From Cyclina sinensis (taxonomy: Eukaryota; Mollusca; Bivalvia; Venerida; Veneridae), in contig JAAONU010000004.1 of NCBI GenBank assembly GCA_012932295.1, positions 22,452,872 through 22,516,871 of the forward strand: a stretch of 64,000 nucleotides of DNA. The letters run 5' to 3'. The notes beneath the pieces were generated by a model. It did no database searches. It saw nothing but the letters and a program-made list of their open reading frames with translations, and was not told the DNA's origin. This document shows, one piece after another, positions 21,071 to 32,290 of the stretch. Within the stretch, counting starts at the first letter, position 1; every line of letters begins with the position of its first letter. A program made the translations under genes and the position numbers.

Positions 21071-22139
21071 ATGGTTTTACAGAAGGTTGACATACTGCAC
21101 TTCCACTCGGTTGTCTTGGTAAGTTGTTAAAAACCGACACGAAGTCAAAGTTTCATTTCAAAGAAGCTGCCCACCTGGCATTTATTGCAAATCTGTCTGT
21201 CAGTCATTAATAATGTCTGTGGATACCTGTTTAAATTATGTACAAAGAATAATTTCAGTGAAATACCTTATTTTTAAACAGATCTGATAGACAGGCATTT
21301 TATTTTTTAATTTTATACCTGCTTTGTGTATACAGCAAACTACACAACATGATACAGTTAAATACAACTAGATTGTGGTAAAGTTTGGAACTTTTAAATT
21401 TGTTTGGTATGTTTTAGAATTTTCTGTGTTTAGTTTTGACAAACTGTTGTAAAGTCATTGTTATTATTCTGCCTTCCTATCTGCATGAGTGTATCTGTTG
21501 TACAGTGAGGCTGTCATTCTGCAGTTCTTATTTTTATTTGAAATACGGCCATAAGATGCATTGTGTATAACTTGCAGAATGGGAGGCATTGAGTATATTA
21601 GATGAAGGAGGAACAAGTGTACTACTGGAATGGAAACTGGGTGTTATTACTACTGGTAATATGGGACATGAAATATCAGCTAAAAAGGCTACTGTGGTGA
21701 AGGTTGTACTTTCCGTATGCAGATATGATGACAAAATGCTTATTCATTATGCTTCCATGGCATTTAGTTAATGAACCTTGATTTTTACAAATGTTACTAG
21801 CAAGTATTTACCAACATAAAACTTATGTACCTTGCAGGTAATATAACAATGGAGACGATTTTCAACAATAATTTCCCCTTCATGGACTTTTTGTTAAAGT
21901 TTATTTGACAAGTTGGGATGTTTTTCTGTTACTACAAATGCTAGTAGTATGAAACGTCAAAAAAATAAGTAAATAAGTAACTATATGTATGTTAAATTAA
22001 AGTGTTCACTAATATTTACAAATTGCGGTGGAACTTTACACAAAACAAAATACAATTTTCTTTATATTTTCAGATGGAAGTGCGGATATATATATTTGTA
22101 TACCATGAGGAAGTGTTCCACCTCATTCTGGTGTTGTAA
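21071..22139 (+). CDS. Compact three-exon gene model, small protein with hydrophobic C-terminus
   Basis: Exon 1 (21071-21118) runs from ATG through MVLQKVDILHFHSVVL to a consensus donor (CTTG|GTAAGT). Exon 2 is read from 21586 (after GGGAG) to 21714, with donor TTTCC|GTATGC, and begins ALSILDEGGTSVLLEWKLGV. Exon 3 (22074-22139) follows TTTATATTTTCAG, begins MEVRIYIFVYHEEVF and ends in TAA. AATAAA lies at 22185-22190. All junctions are phase 0, giving about 80 residues. An alternative acceptor for exon 2 (TTGCAG at 21577) is stronger but shifts phase, and exon 2 could also read through to a stop at 21771. The gene lies inside an intron of the minus-strand gene. I do not recognise the product; the last 20 residues are hydrophobic. 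Confidence 0.4.
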
Positions 22140-22374
22140 CATAACAGCTCATAAAGGCATCTATGAAGAAACCTAGATGAACTGAATAAAAACAACATTG
22201 AAAAAATAATTTACCATATTAAATGCTTTTATTTAGAGTGTGTATCTTTTGAAAGGTTTAAGGCATGGATGGAGATAATATTTTTATCCACATGTGCATG
22301 AATCAATGGCGTGTCCTTAAAAAACTGTTTCAGTACTTCCATATTTTTAAACATAATATGCTTTTTCAGTTTAC

Positions 22375-22467
22375 CTGAGCACACTGACTTGGCAAGTGCT
22401 TGTTCTGACCTTGTCAATTGTTCGAATTTAGCTCGTTTCCACTCTACGCAATACATAGTTTTTATTC
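22375..22467 (-). CDS. Internal exon of the unidentified minus-strand gene (basic, helix-rich)
   Basis: On the minus strand GAGATATCATAG precedes 93 open bases ending at a good donor (GCTCAG|GTAAAC), phase 1 at both ends. It encodes 31 residues including MYCVEWKRAKFEQLTRSEQA and ending LAKSVCS. The charge pattern and lack of AT-driven residues make it look like genuine coding sequence. It feeds in phase into the exon at 18903-18964. Upstream exons would lie at higher coordinates and were not identified. No family recognised. Confidence 0.5.
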
Positions 22468-22479
22468 CTATGATATCTC

Positions 22480-23200
22480 AAATGAGTGGGTTATGTTGGA
22501 TCAAAAACCAAGTCCCAAACTTAGATCAAATGAAGCTAGTTACCAGTCACAATTTTACCCATTCTTTGTTATAATCAATCACTTAATTTGTTTTGATGAT
22601 GTCTCAGAAGAGTTTGAAATTAGGCCAAAACCTTAATTGGTCGCCAGATCAGATTAACGGAAACAATTTTGACCATTCTAGAGATCACATGTTTTACCCA
22701 TTCTTGAAACTTGTTCACAATATCTTTTTGATATCTTGTACATGTACGTAACAGGGACAAAGTAAAAACTCATGTCAGTGGAAAAGCTAGATACACCCTA
22801 AAGGTCCAGAAAGTTTGTCTTGACGGTTTCTTTTATACTTTTAAATCTTCATAATGTGCTGTCATTGTTATGTAGGCATGTAAGATCATATAAAAATACA
22901 TTGAGGGAGCATGATTGTGTTTGTGATCTCACGAAAATACATGAATTAAAAAATTGAGTCAGCTTGGATACAAATATAATATAAATAGACTTATTTTAAA
23001 TGTGAATATTGTATTGTTTTCATGTAAAACCTGTTTTCACTTCAAAGTTTGCATAACTTGTTAATAAAACGAAAATCTGTATTTGTTTAACGAGAACAGA
23101 CAATTTGTTTTGTGTCTATTCATTTAACCATCTTTGAACATTACAACCCCTGTTGATCTGTTATTGTTTATGAGAATATTCTTATTTTTATTAAATAATC
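22480..23200. other. AT-rich DNA, no feature
   Basis: No supported exon or repeat boundary. It lies between the exon at 22375-22467 and the right copy of the palindrome-bearing body. Confidence 0.4.
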
Positions 23201-23206
23201 CTGTTG

Positions 23207-23815
23207 TCGAGCGGGCGAGGTATGTAGGTTGACGTTAGTCCAACTCTTCATGCCAGAAGTGCCTGGATGATGGCATGAAGGGAAACGCCTCGTCTTTTCA
23301 GGCTATGACAATTTGGAAATGTGAATGTTTGCCAGGCAAGGCTCCGCAATCTCGAGTGCCCGTCGCATTATATACGTGGCACAGTGCCTTGGGTGCGCAG
23401 TGGGTCGTTGTGCTTCATGCGAGTCTGTCAGACATTCACAATTTCAAATTTATCGACAGACAGGTAAAGACAACCAAAAACGAAGACTGACCATTAGCTA
23501 AAGTACCCCTCTTGCATAACACCAAAACTGCGCATTAGCACCTCCAGTCATGCTAGTCTATATGCTTTGACCACAGGTCAATAATATAATGCCTCTGTCA
23601 TGTATATCTAGACAGGAGCTGATGCAGTGCACCAACTGCTCTGGCCTATGATCTCTATAGATCGTATAATGAGGAGCTGATGCAGTGCATCAACTCCTCT
23701 GTTCCTATTATACGGATACGCTGGTTAAAGTGCGTAACAATGAACTGAGAAGTGAAATTACAGCTTGCACCTTCCATTCTACATATAATGACCTATTCTA
23801 GATTTAAATAATAGT
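23207..23815 (-). repeat. Palindrome-bearing body of the mirrored composite repeat, right copy
   Basis: An inverted near-identical copy of 6450-7207. It starts (in plus coordinates) CCTGTTGTCGAGCGGGCGAG and ends TAGATTTAAATAATAGTGTG. Compared with the left copy it lacks about 150 bp, including one of the three GATGCACTGCATC palindromes and the segment around GATACCTTGTACGC. The flank beyond 23207 is unrelated to the flank beyond 7207, so CAACAGG/CCTGTTG marks the repeat border. Confidence 0.8.
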
Positions 23816-23819
23816 GTGT

Positions 23820-24310
23820 TCAAAATAAACAAAAGGGGTTTTGCACGTACTTTTGCAAATTCAAAACAGGTGTAGTTTTAAGAACTTGTTATCTTAAGGC
23901 TGTTAGGTTTTTCATTAACAGAATTATTTGCTTTTTAGGCTGTTGGCGGTCCAGAGTGTAAATAGTATTTCTGAACTTATTTTTAAACAAACATAAACAA
24001 AAAAACTTTGGTGTACATTCGCAAATTCAAAATAAACGTCTTTTTTTCATGAAGAGTAGCTCTTGCTTTTTTTTAGGCTGCCAAGATTGTCACAGTTGAA
24101 AAAGTTTTTCTGAACTCAGTTCAAACAAACAACATAAACAAAAGGGCTTTGGAGTGTGTAACTGCAACTTTAAAAATTACTATTTTTATATAAGAATATT
24201 TGTTAGGGGATTTGCCACTTGCGGTCCGGCGGCCTAAGATGTACGTTGTGTTTTATAGTAAGAGAATTATTTCTTAACTCAGTTTCAACAAATAACATAA
24301 TCTATCTGTC
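23820..24310 (+). repeat. GGCC-rich tandem array, forward orientation (right copy, inner)
   Basis: Units carry GAACTCAGTTCAAAC, AACAACATAAACAAAAGGGC and GGCGGTCC/GGCGGCCTAAG blocks, in the same orientation as 5740-6445. Because the adjoining body is inverted relative to the left copy while this array is not, the array and body have opposite relative orientation in the two composite copies. Confidence 0.7.
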
Positions 24311-24317
24311 TCTCATA

Positions 24318-24430
24318 ACCTGAAAAAGAAAAGAAAGAAAAGACGTAGAAAGAAAAACAGAAAGAAAGAAAGAAAAAGAGCGAGTGAATGAGTGAGTGAA
24401 TGGGTGAGTGAGTGAGTGAGTGAGTCGGTC
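24318..24430 (+). repeat. Purine-rich microsatellite (GAAA)n then (GAGT)n
   Basis: A run of AAGAAAGAAAAG-type repeats passes into GAGTGAGTGAATGAGTGAGT and then into GTCGGTCGGTCAGTCAGTC. The following sequence to about 24600 echoes this with TTACTTACTTACTT and CGACCGACTTTC, giving a loose overall dyad. Confidence 0.8.
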
Positions 24431-25062
24431 GGTCAGTCAGTCAATTATCAATAAGAAAGTAAATACGAATATATTTAATCCGACCTACCTTAAATATTTT
24501 ATTAACTTACTTACTTACTTATTTGCTCACTCAATCACTGTCCGATCGATTGATCGACCGGCCGCCCGGCTAATTGACCGTGCAACCGACCGACTTTCTT
24601 TACTTCTTTCTTTTTAAAATAGTGAGAAATAAATAGATTATGTCACTTGTTAAAAGTGAGTGCAGAAATACTTCTTTTACAATAAAACACAACGTCTATC
24701 TAAGACAGCTGCGCTGCTAGTAGTCTACAAATCTGTTCTTGGAAAAACCGGGGGAAATCGGCTCAATCTGAGCCGATTCTTATCAGTAGGCACATCAGTG
24801 AGAATTGCCCCGAACAGTTATAAATCATTTAGCACCAGCTTGTGTTTGTTTATAGTCTGCTGACCACTCCAGTAATGAATTAATGCTATTGCAGCAACAT
24901 CTTCATTATCAGCGTTTAACCAAATCATGTAGAGAATTAGAAAATAAAAATATATGTACATCTAGTGAATGTTTCCACAATATTGATTTTTGAGTAATAA
25001 TGACTTCTGTAGTAATTGATTTTTTTTGTATTCTTTTTACAAACAGCTTAAAAACTGAATAA

Positions 25063-25104
25063 TCACACACATACACACACACACACACACACACGCACAC
25101 ACAC
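25063..25104 (+). repeat. (CA)n microsatellite
   Basis: An ACACAC run interrupted by AT and CG steps. The minus-strand translation rich in Cys and Val across it is meaningless. Confidence 0.95.
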
Positions 25105-25137
25105 ATATGTACGCACATTAACTATCTAACATGCACA

Positions 25138-25267
25138 CGTCCTTGTAGGCGTGTGATTAAAAGGAGTCAATGTGTCTTGGAAGGACTGATTCTTAACCCA
25201 AATTCTCCTATAAGAAATATATAAATGTCCCATGTTGACTCCTTTTAATCACACGCCTACAAGGACG
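25138..25267. mobile_element. 130-bp MITE-like element with perfect 33-bp inverted repeats
   Basis: Arms at 25138-25170 and 25235-25267 begin CGTCCTTGTAGGCGTGTGAT and are perfectly complementary over 33 bp around a 64-bp spacer. A perfect stem this long suggests a recent insertion or an actively corrected hairpin. The flanks (GCACA and ATAAA) show no target duplication. No coding potential. Confidence 0.75.
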
Positions 25268-25269
25268 AT

Positions 25270-26685
25270 AAACGGTATCTAAATTGAACTGTAATTTACT
25301 TCTTTATTTGCTGCACCTGCAAATAAGTGATATAAACCTTAGTACCGTCTAGTTAACAATCGTGCAAATACATGAAGCAGTAAAAAGCTATACATATTAA
25401 GTTGAAATCTTGGGTGGTAAGAGCGAAGGTAACAAATATATGTGTGCATGTTAGTTAGTTAATCCATTACTATATGTTTTATATATAAAAACATATATGT
25501 GATGTATGATTATTCAGTTTTTATAAAAGTTGATGATATAATGGCTAGTCTTTTTCCAATCCAGTTTACTTTCAACACCTACTTGTAGTGACAATGAACA
25601 ATTACTTGATGTGAGTTTAACTGTTAAGAGTAGTTTCAAAAATGTCCTTATAAAGTTTAAAACAATTTCATGATACTTTTTTTTTTCGTTTTTTTTCCGT
25701 TTTTTTTTCACAGATAGATAGGACATATTTATTTTGAAGTAGCAGTGTCATCAAGTCAAGTAGATTATTTTTATCTACCAGACTGTGACATGAAGTATTT
25801 AATATGAATCCATTTGTTTCATACTGTTTTAATTTCCTGACGGAAATTAAAGAAGATATGTTTATAAGAGCAAAAACACTTATCTTTCAGTAGGAACTTC
25901 CTTAATGTAGGTGTGAGATAGTAAGTATGATGAAGCTTTTTTACATATATATATAAATTAAACATACTGTTAGAGGAGACTAGCTTTTAGTAGAATATGG
26001 TGCCTGTTGGCTTATGTATGTAACAAGAATTTCAAATATTCTCTAGGTAAAAAGTTGATAAAATTTAATCAAATGATCGCACACCTGCTCAACTTTGAGG
26101 TTTTGTCAGATCCCTGTCCTAACTCCCAAACAACAACTCTCGGATACATTGCAATGTGCAAAATCACTGAAGAAAATAAAACTGACATAGCGGCTCATAA
26201 ATATTTCAGGAAGCTATTAAGTACACTGCACATAACATCCTGTGAAATCTGGTGGACACTTTTTTAAACTACCCCTTGTCCAAGAATCAAGCCACGCAAA
26301 TAGCAATTCTTAATACACCAAGGATTTGTCTGCAAAGACTTGGGTTCCTTCCGTAACTCTTTATCCATCTCTTCATTCGCTCACTCCTGTGAGACAGTGT
26401 TCGGAAAGAAGCCAAATGCAAAAACCAGCCTGCTGCATGTGTAGCCAATTCTCATATTACTCTTAGTCCGTGATTGCGCGGTCCCAATCTAATTTTTCTA
26501 ATCTTGAAGAAAGAAAAAATTTAATCAAAGCATTAAAAGTGCCGAAAAACTGTCGGCTGGATTTTTCTTTTCACGAACAATCCTTGGATTTTTTTTTTTT
26601 AATTGAAAAATACGCCCAGAAAACCTTTTGTTTATTCTATGCGTTTGAATTAAGAAATACATTTTACTGCGATATACAATGTAAA
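25270..26685. other. AT-rich DNA with unassigned open frame at 26007-26267
   Basis: No gene could be supported. A plus-strand frame at 26007-26267 (86 codons) includes the stretch DPCPNSQTTTLGYIAMC and has less AT-driven residue usage than its neighbours, but no start context, splice site or domain was found. It may be a decayed mobile-element ORF. Confidence 0.25.
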
Positions 26686-26689
26686 TCCT

Positions 26690-27660
26690 AGGCCGCTAGG
26701 ATGCTGGCAGCTTACAGACACCAAACACTTTTTTCATGAAAAAAATCGTCATTGTTAAATTTCAAAAATAAATTCGAACACCTTTTGTTCAGAATGTATG
26801 TTACAACTGACTTCTGAATAGTGTTTCAACTCTGATAGAGTTAAGGCCGTTGGGCCGCTAGCAGCCTTAAGTTAGCAAATACGTCTTTTTGTGAAAAAAA
26901 CTCGTTTTTATCAGCAAAGGTACACCTCAGATCCCTTTTTTGTATGTTGTTTGTTAGAACTGAGTTCAAAAAATCTGTTTAAATGTGATGCACCATGTAT
27001 ATCTCGATTGGCTGGTAGGCAAATATTTCTATTCATTAAAAAAAACTTATTTTCAATTTTAAAAAACAACAACAACCCAAAACCCCTTTTATTGTTGTTG
27101 TTTGTTGACACTTACTTCAAAGATATTATTCGTATAGTGATAGACAAGGTTTATTGTAGGCCGTTAGCAGCCTTAAGATAATAGATTATGTAAGGACGTT
27201 TTTTATTGTTGTGGCTTATCGACACTTAGTTCAAAGATACATTTCTCGTTGTAAAAGACAAGGTTTATCTTAGGCCGCTAGGCCGCTGGGTCGCTAGCAG
27301 CCTTCAGATTACAAATCATGAAAAGACGCTTTTTTCTTAATGTGCAAAAATACACCAAAATCCTTTTTATTGTTATTGTTTGTGGACACTTAGTTCATAG
27401 ATATCTTTTTTTATTTTGATAACAATGTATATCTTAGGCCGCTAGGCCGATGGGTCGCTAGGCAGCCTTTAGATAACAAATCATGAAAGGACGCTTTTTT
27501 TAATTCGCAAAAGTACCTCACAATCCCCTTGTGTTGTTGTTGTTTGTTGACACCAAGTTCATAGATATCATTTTTATTTTGATTACAATGTATATTTTAA
27601 GCCATTAGGCCGCTGCGGTTAGGCCGCTAGGCCGCCGGGCCGCCAACTTCGCGAGCAATT
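26690..27660 (-). repeat. GGCC-rich tandem array, reverse orientation (right copy, outer)
   Basis: About six degenerate units spaced roughly 115-165 bp apart. Each shows TTAGGCCGCTAGGCCGCTGG, GCTAGCAGCCTTAAG, ATCATGAAAGGACG and CCTTTTATTGTTGTTGTTTG. It is the reverse complement of the arrays at 5740-6445 and 23820-24310. It ends GGCCGCCAACTTCGCGAG at 27641-27656, matching the start of the left array (CGTGAAGTTGGCGGCC near 5855). Confidence 0.8.
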
Positions 27661-28384
27661 AGATTTTTTTGTTCATTTTTTGTCAATATAAAGTGTTCAC
27701 AAAACTTTACCGGCGCTTTAGCTAACAGTTAAAATGAAAAATAACTTAAAGTGAATGTCAGGAGTACGAACCCCACAAAAAGCATACATTTTCCTCCTTT
27801 ATGAAGCCACATAGGAATATATGATTGCCTTTTAAAAGTTAAACTAAGACTAGTATTTAATTCTAAATAAAATATAAAAGTTTTTCAGTCAGTAAGATTT
27901 TAATGAGCACTCTATTAGGTATGTTTTATAGTATATGAACCATAAGTCCATTTTAGAAACTTAATCAGGTATACAATAATAAGAGTAATTACGTTTTATG
28001 TTTACCAGTATTACACAGCATGAGCAGCACGGTAAACTATTAACTATTTACAATGGCGAAAAAAGTATAAAATATCCGGCTTTATAAATTCTTCAGTACA
28101 ACTAAGCGAGTCGTATTTCACAGCATATTACAAATTTCTGGTTCTTCTGAGGTTGTTCTTCAGACCATAGTAGTTGAAATCAGTATGAAAATCAATGTTA
28201 TGACTTTGAATTCGCAGCATTTACTTACACCATGATCATGAACTCACAAATTTCAGAATGTCTACCAACCATGGACGGTTTCGATATTTTCAAATGAAGT
28301 CAGATGTCGTCATGCTGTACGTGTATATAGTTTATTTTTCGTGATAATTTCACGTCTGATTTAGATCTGATCTACATTGCCTAA

Positions 28385-29410
28385 TATGACAATGATAATG
28401 ATAATCAAGCACATCAAATATATTTTAAAAGGAATAACTAAAAGTTTGATCCTCAACTATTTCAAGTTAAATAAGAAATAGAGGATGGATTCCTTATTAA
28501 ATGAAGCACATACAATATATTTAAGAAGGAAAAACTCAAGATTAGAATCTTATAAAACAAATCCGTTAAGGTATAGAAAACTGATTCACACGCGAATAAG
28601 AAATAAAAATATCGCTGTCGTTTATGCCTCAATTTATCTTTATTTTAACTGTAACCCATATGATTAATGATAAAAATAATTATACAATATATTCCAGGAC
28701 TAATGACTCAAGCTTTTAACCAAAAATGTTTAAAGTTAGAAAGAAATAGGGAACTGGTTGTTTATTCCTCATTCAAACGCGAATAAGGAAAAGAAAATAT
28801 GACTGTCGAAAATGGTTCCATTATTTATGTGTAACTTATGTGATTTATAATAACCAAACACATACAATATACATGTATTCACAAAGAAATAACTTAACCT
28901 TTGAACCAAAACTATTCTAAATATGATAAGAACTAGTTCCTTCTTCCTTATCCAAACGCAAAAAAATGATTAAACAAAGTGATCGTGGCAAATGCTTCCA
29001 TTTATCTTTATTTTGTCTGTAAGTCATACAATACATTTCATTAGAATAACTCAAGCTTTTAAACTGAACGTTTATAAATCAAATAAGGAACAGAGAACTG
29101 ATTCTTTATTCTTCACCAAAACGTGAATATGGAATGGAAAATATGACTGTCGCAAATGCCTCCACTTATCTTTATTTTTAACTATAACTCACTTGATTTA
29201 TGATTATCAAGCAAATATTCGTACCATATATTTTAGAATGAATAACTCAAGCTTTCAACCTTTACTTTTACAAGTCGCTGGAATAGCAAAATACTTCTTA
29301 TAAAAACCTGACTATAGCCAATTACTCGATATTACTTTATAATAACTAAGTTATGTGGTTTATGATAATCAAGCACTGTATATTCCAGGAGGTATACCTA
29401 TAACCTTTCA
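28385..29410 (+). repeat. Degenerate ~180-bp tandem repeat (about five units)
   Basis: Recurring landmarks are AATAACTCAAGCTTTTAACC, GACTGTCGCAAATGCCTCCA, TTATCTTTATTTTAACTGTA and ACGCGAATAAG, spaced about 160-200 bp apart. It lies between two parts of the right composite repeat and has no counterpart in the left copy. A 60-codon frame (28485-28667) inside it is incidental. Confidence 0.6.
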
Positions 29411-29679
29411 AGTCGAATACAGAATAAAGAATAAAATAATCAAGAAAAAAGGAGTTGTTACACTAAAACCGGATATAAATGTATCATAAATTATTTCCGG
29501 TAAAATTATTTGCGACAAGGAAATCATAATAAACAAAAGTAGTAAAACCATATGGTAAAATAGCTAAGGTATGTGAAATTTATTAATAAACAAATTACAT
29601 CTAACATGTGTTTTTTTTCTATATTGGTCTTGAAAGCCAACAGATTGAAAATCAACAAACACTTTATTCCAGCCGAATC

Positions 29680-29890
29680 AATTTATCTAACATCGATTCT
29701 GATTGGTCAGATAAATACGCGTCCATTACCGAAACGTACTACGGGGCTAGCAGCTAGCATCATGCAGGGTCATGTAAAAAATAACAATGTTTATCTTAGG
29801 CCATTAGTCCGGTCGGCTGCCCGGCCGCTACGGTTAGGTCGCTGGACTGCCAGACCGCTGCGGTTAGGTCGCTAGGGCCGCCAGCTTCAC
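29680..29890 (-). repeat. Partial second copy of the outer module fused to an array end
   Basis: TTCTGATTGGTCAGATAAATACGCG and GCTAGCATCATGCAGGGTCATG resemble the outer module at 30650-30710. They are followed directly by array sequence (TTAGGCCATTAGTCCGG ... GGGCCGCCAGCTTCACG). This joint links the two modules that are separate elsewhere and supports their belonging to one repeat family. Confidence 0.6.
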
Positions 29891-30225
29891 GAAAATATTA
29901 CCCAATTTATCAGTATTTTCTTGAAGAATATTGAAAAATGTTTGTGTGTTATGTTTGCAGCATAGACTAACCGGTGTCAGCGCAGAGACCACCGATAAAG
30001 GATATATGTAGACGGCACCGCGAAAACGTTAATTACAAAAACCCGTGGTACACTTTTGAACTTCAAAAACTTTGTAAAAAGAAACATCAACAGGCAACAA
30101 TAACATTTGCATAAAACATTTATTTAGAAAGCCCTTTAATCTGTTGACAAAACATTTATTCTTTTAATTTGAGTATGAATTTAAAAAATATATATATACA
30201 AATGGCAAAATTATTTTTCATTTAA
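29891..30225. other. AT-rich spacer within the right composite copy
   Basis: No feature beyond an ATATATATAT run near 30190. It has no counterpart between the outer module and the array of the left copy. Confidence 0.4.
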
Positions 30226-30228
30226 AAA

Positions 30229-30318
30229 AAATCAGATTTAGTATATTGGTTCATATTTCGCTAACTGATCTCAGATAGTAGAGGAGCACAGATTAGGATA
30301 TGATTTTAATGGGATTGT
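30229..30318. mobile_element. MITE relative with CAATCTCATTAAAATCA ends, right module
   Basis: It reads AATCAGATTTAGTATATTGG ... GGATATGATTTTAATGGGATTGTAA, the inverted counterpart of 4151-4252, and occupies the same inner edge of the outer module. Confidence 0.5.
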
Positions 30319-30969
30319 AAAAAACACTGAAAATGAACACGATTTTTGTATAATAATGTCTGTTACTTAAAGGATTTAGAAATATGTATATCTTTACCAA
30401 GACTACAGTTTTTGAACTTTTGTTAAACAAACGTGCTTTGTAACACATGTAATACATTCACTGCTTCGACTCCTTCATTGCACGCGTATATATAACCTTA
30501 TGGTGTACATACAATGAGTTCTGTAAAAAGCTTGTCTATGTTTAATTCAAGTATAAGGTACATCTGTTCTGTTAAAAATGTTATTTGGAAATTACAATTT
30601 GTTCTTTTAAACAATATATCACCTCGTGAAAACCAAGTTATCTAAAACCAATCCTGATTGGCCAGACAAACGCGCGTACTTTTCGGCTAGCATAATGCAG
30701 GGTCATATAAAATCAATCCTGCATGATGCTAAATTCTTTCTGACGCACCGAAGGGTAAAAAGTCTTTTTTAAGCATGACCCTGTATGATGCAGCATTTTT
30801 AGGGAAAAAAATCAGCATGATGCTGGATTTTTTTTGCATGACCCTGTATGATGCTGAAAATAATTGTCATGACCCTGTATGATGCGAAAAATTAATTATC
30901 ATGACCCTGCATGATGCTAAAAACTTTATCATGATGCTGGGTCTAGCAAGAAAAACCCTAATGGTACGC
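30230..30969 (-). repeat. Outer module of the mirrored composite repeat, right copy
   Basis: Reverse complement of the 3530-4255 module. It contains CACTGCTTCGACTCCTTCAT, TTCTGACGCACCGAAGGGT and at least six GCATGATGCAGGGTCATG-type motifs, and ends GGTCTAGCAAGAAAAACCCTAATGGTACGC at 30969. Outside 30969 the similarity to the left flank stops. Short flank bases (TATAT versus GTATG) do not give a clear target duplication. Confidence 0.8.
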
Positions 30970-32005
30970 TATATTCTTGCCTATTGAAATTGATTTTTTT
31001 GCGGCAATTGTAAATAAAATACTCAAGGGCTATGTTACCATTTTTTATGTTAAAAATATCTTATTTTGGTTTCATGCATTTCTGCATTTCCAAAATAAGA
31101 CAACAAGTAAAATGAATGTTTAACCACTCTTGTTGAATAAAAATTATCTAGTCTTTAATAAGGAAAACAGAGCTCAGTATACTAGGTGGTGATGTCTTAA
31201 AGAATTCCTTGCTAGTTCTTTCTTTGTATCTGAAGTTCCCTACAGAAGAATACGGTATTGCTCTGCTGCTATGATCTGAATACATTAGCAAAAAAACTAG
31301 TACACAAACTGGAACAGCCATTTATCTCCTTACAAGTCTCTGTAAACTAGTTCAGACTGGAGCGGCCAGTTTTCACCCTTATCACGTAACAATCTTTTTT
31401 AGAGAATATTACAAGACATGCTCATCACAAATCAGTTTCTTAAACACCTGCCAGGCAGCTTTAGAGGAGAAAACTTTTGTTCGTACTTATCAGTAATGTT
31501 TTTAAGTAAAGGTGAGAGCAGATATGCCACTTGCACCATAAGTTTTAAGAAAAAAGACTTTTTCAGGAGGTTTTGTTTACAGGTTTAACTTAATTTTAAA
31601 GATTCATACAAATAAAGAAATACCATAATTAATGAAAAATAAAGCAAAATTCGAATATTAATTAATTTTTAGTATAAAACTTACTGAACAATCATAAAGG
31701 TTACCTATCATGGACGTCTCAACAATGTTCGTTCTGTAAAAATGTGATAGTAAAAGTGCATTTTACATCTTTATACGAAAACGTTTTGTTTATTTCTTTT
31801 ATGAAACTACATAAAAACATTACAACATTGTCCATCTCGTTTTTTCTTTTTCTTTTTGTTCTTTTTTCTTTGTTTCTTAGACTTTTGCCCTGTGCGACTT
31901 AATTCAATGACCCTAACACCATTCTTGCCTCATCGGTTTATATCTGAGCGACATTCATAAATCATGCTCAAGTACATAAATTAAGTCCCAAATCATTGAA
32001 GCATC
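30970..32005. other. AT-rich DNA, no feature
   Basis: No exon, tandem repeat or long inverted repeat that I could support. Confidence 0.4.
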
Positions 32006-32109
32006 ATGATAATTCACCAAAAATGTTATAACAATACAATGTTTTGGTATCTCTTTTTTTTCAACATTTGCTGTAGAGATTTCATTTTTTACAGTACTTA
32101 TACAAGTAA

Positions 32110-32290
32110 TTCAACGAAGATTGTAACCCTTCAGCAGTCTTCACGAATAACTTTTGAAGCACTGGACATTCGGACCAGCCAAGGCAACAATCTGACTGGA
32201 CCGAATGACATTTCACTGGACCGAATAATAGCTGTGAACAATGCTATAAGGATGAACAAAACAATAAGACTATGTTTTGAAGTAGAACTT
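32110..32290 (+). other. Open segment of unknown origin, possible decayed exon
   Basis: A plus-strand frame includes LDIRTSQGNNLTGPNDISLD and continues RIIAVNNAIRMNKTIRLCFEVEL. The residue mix is balanced, unlike chance frames in this AT-rich DNA. An AG at CTTCAGCAG (about 32139) could be an acceptor, but no good donor follows, and the frame runs into the 75-bp duplicated segment that starts at 32286. No family recognised. Confidence 0.25.

Noticed and set aside
25063..25118. Cys/Val-rich minus-strand peptide
   Set aside because: Translation of a (CA)n microsatellite.
3530..30969. A single 27-kb foldback transposon
   Set aside because: Exons of a gene whose third exon lies outside are found between the arms, and the outer flanks show no target duplication.
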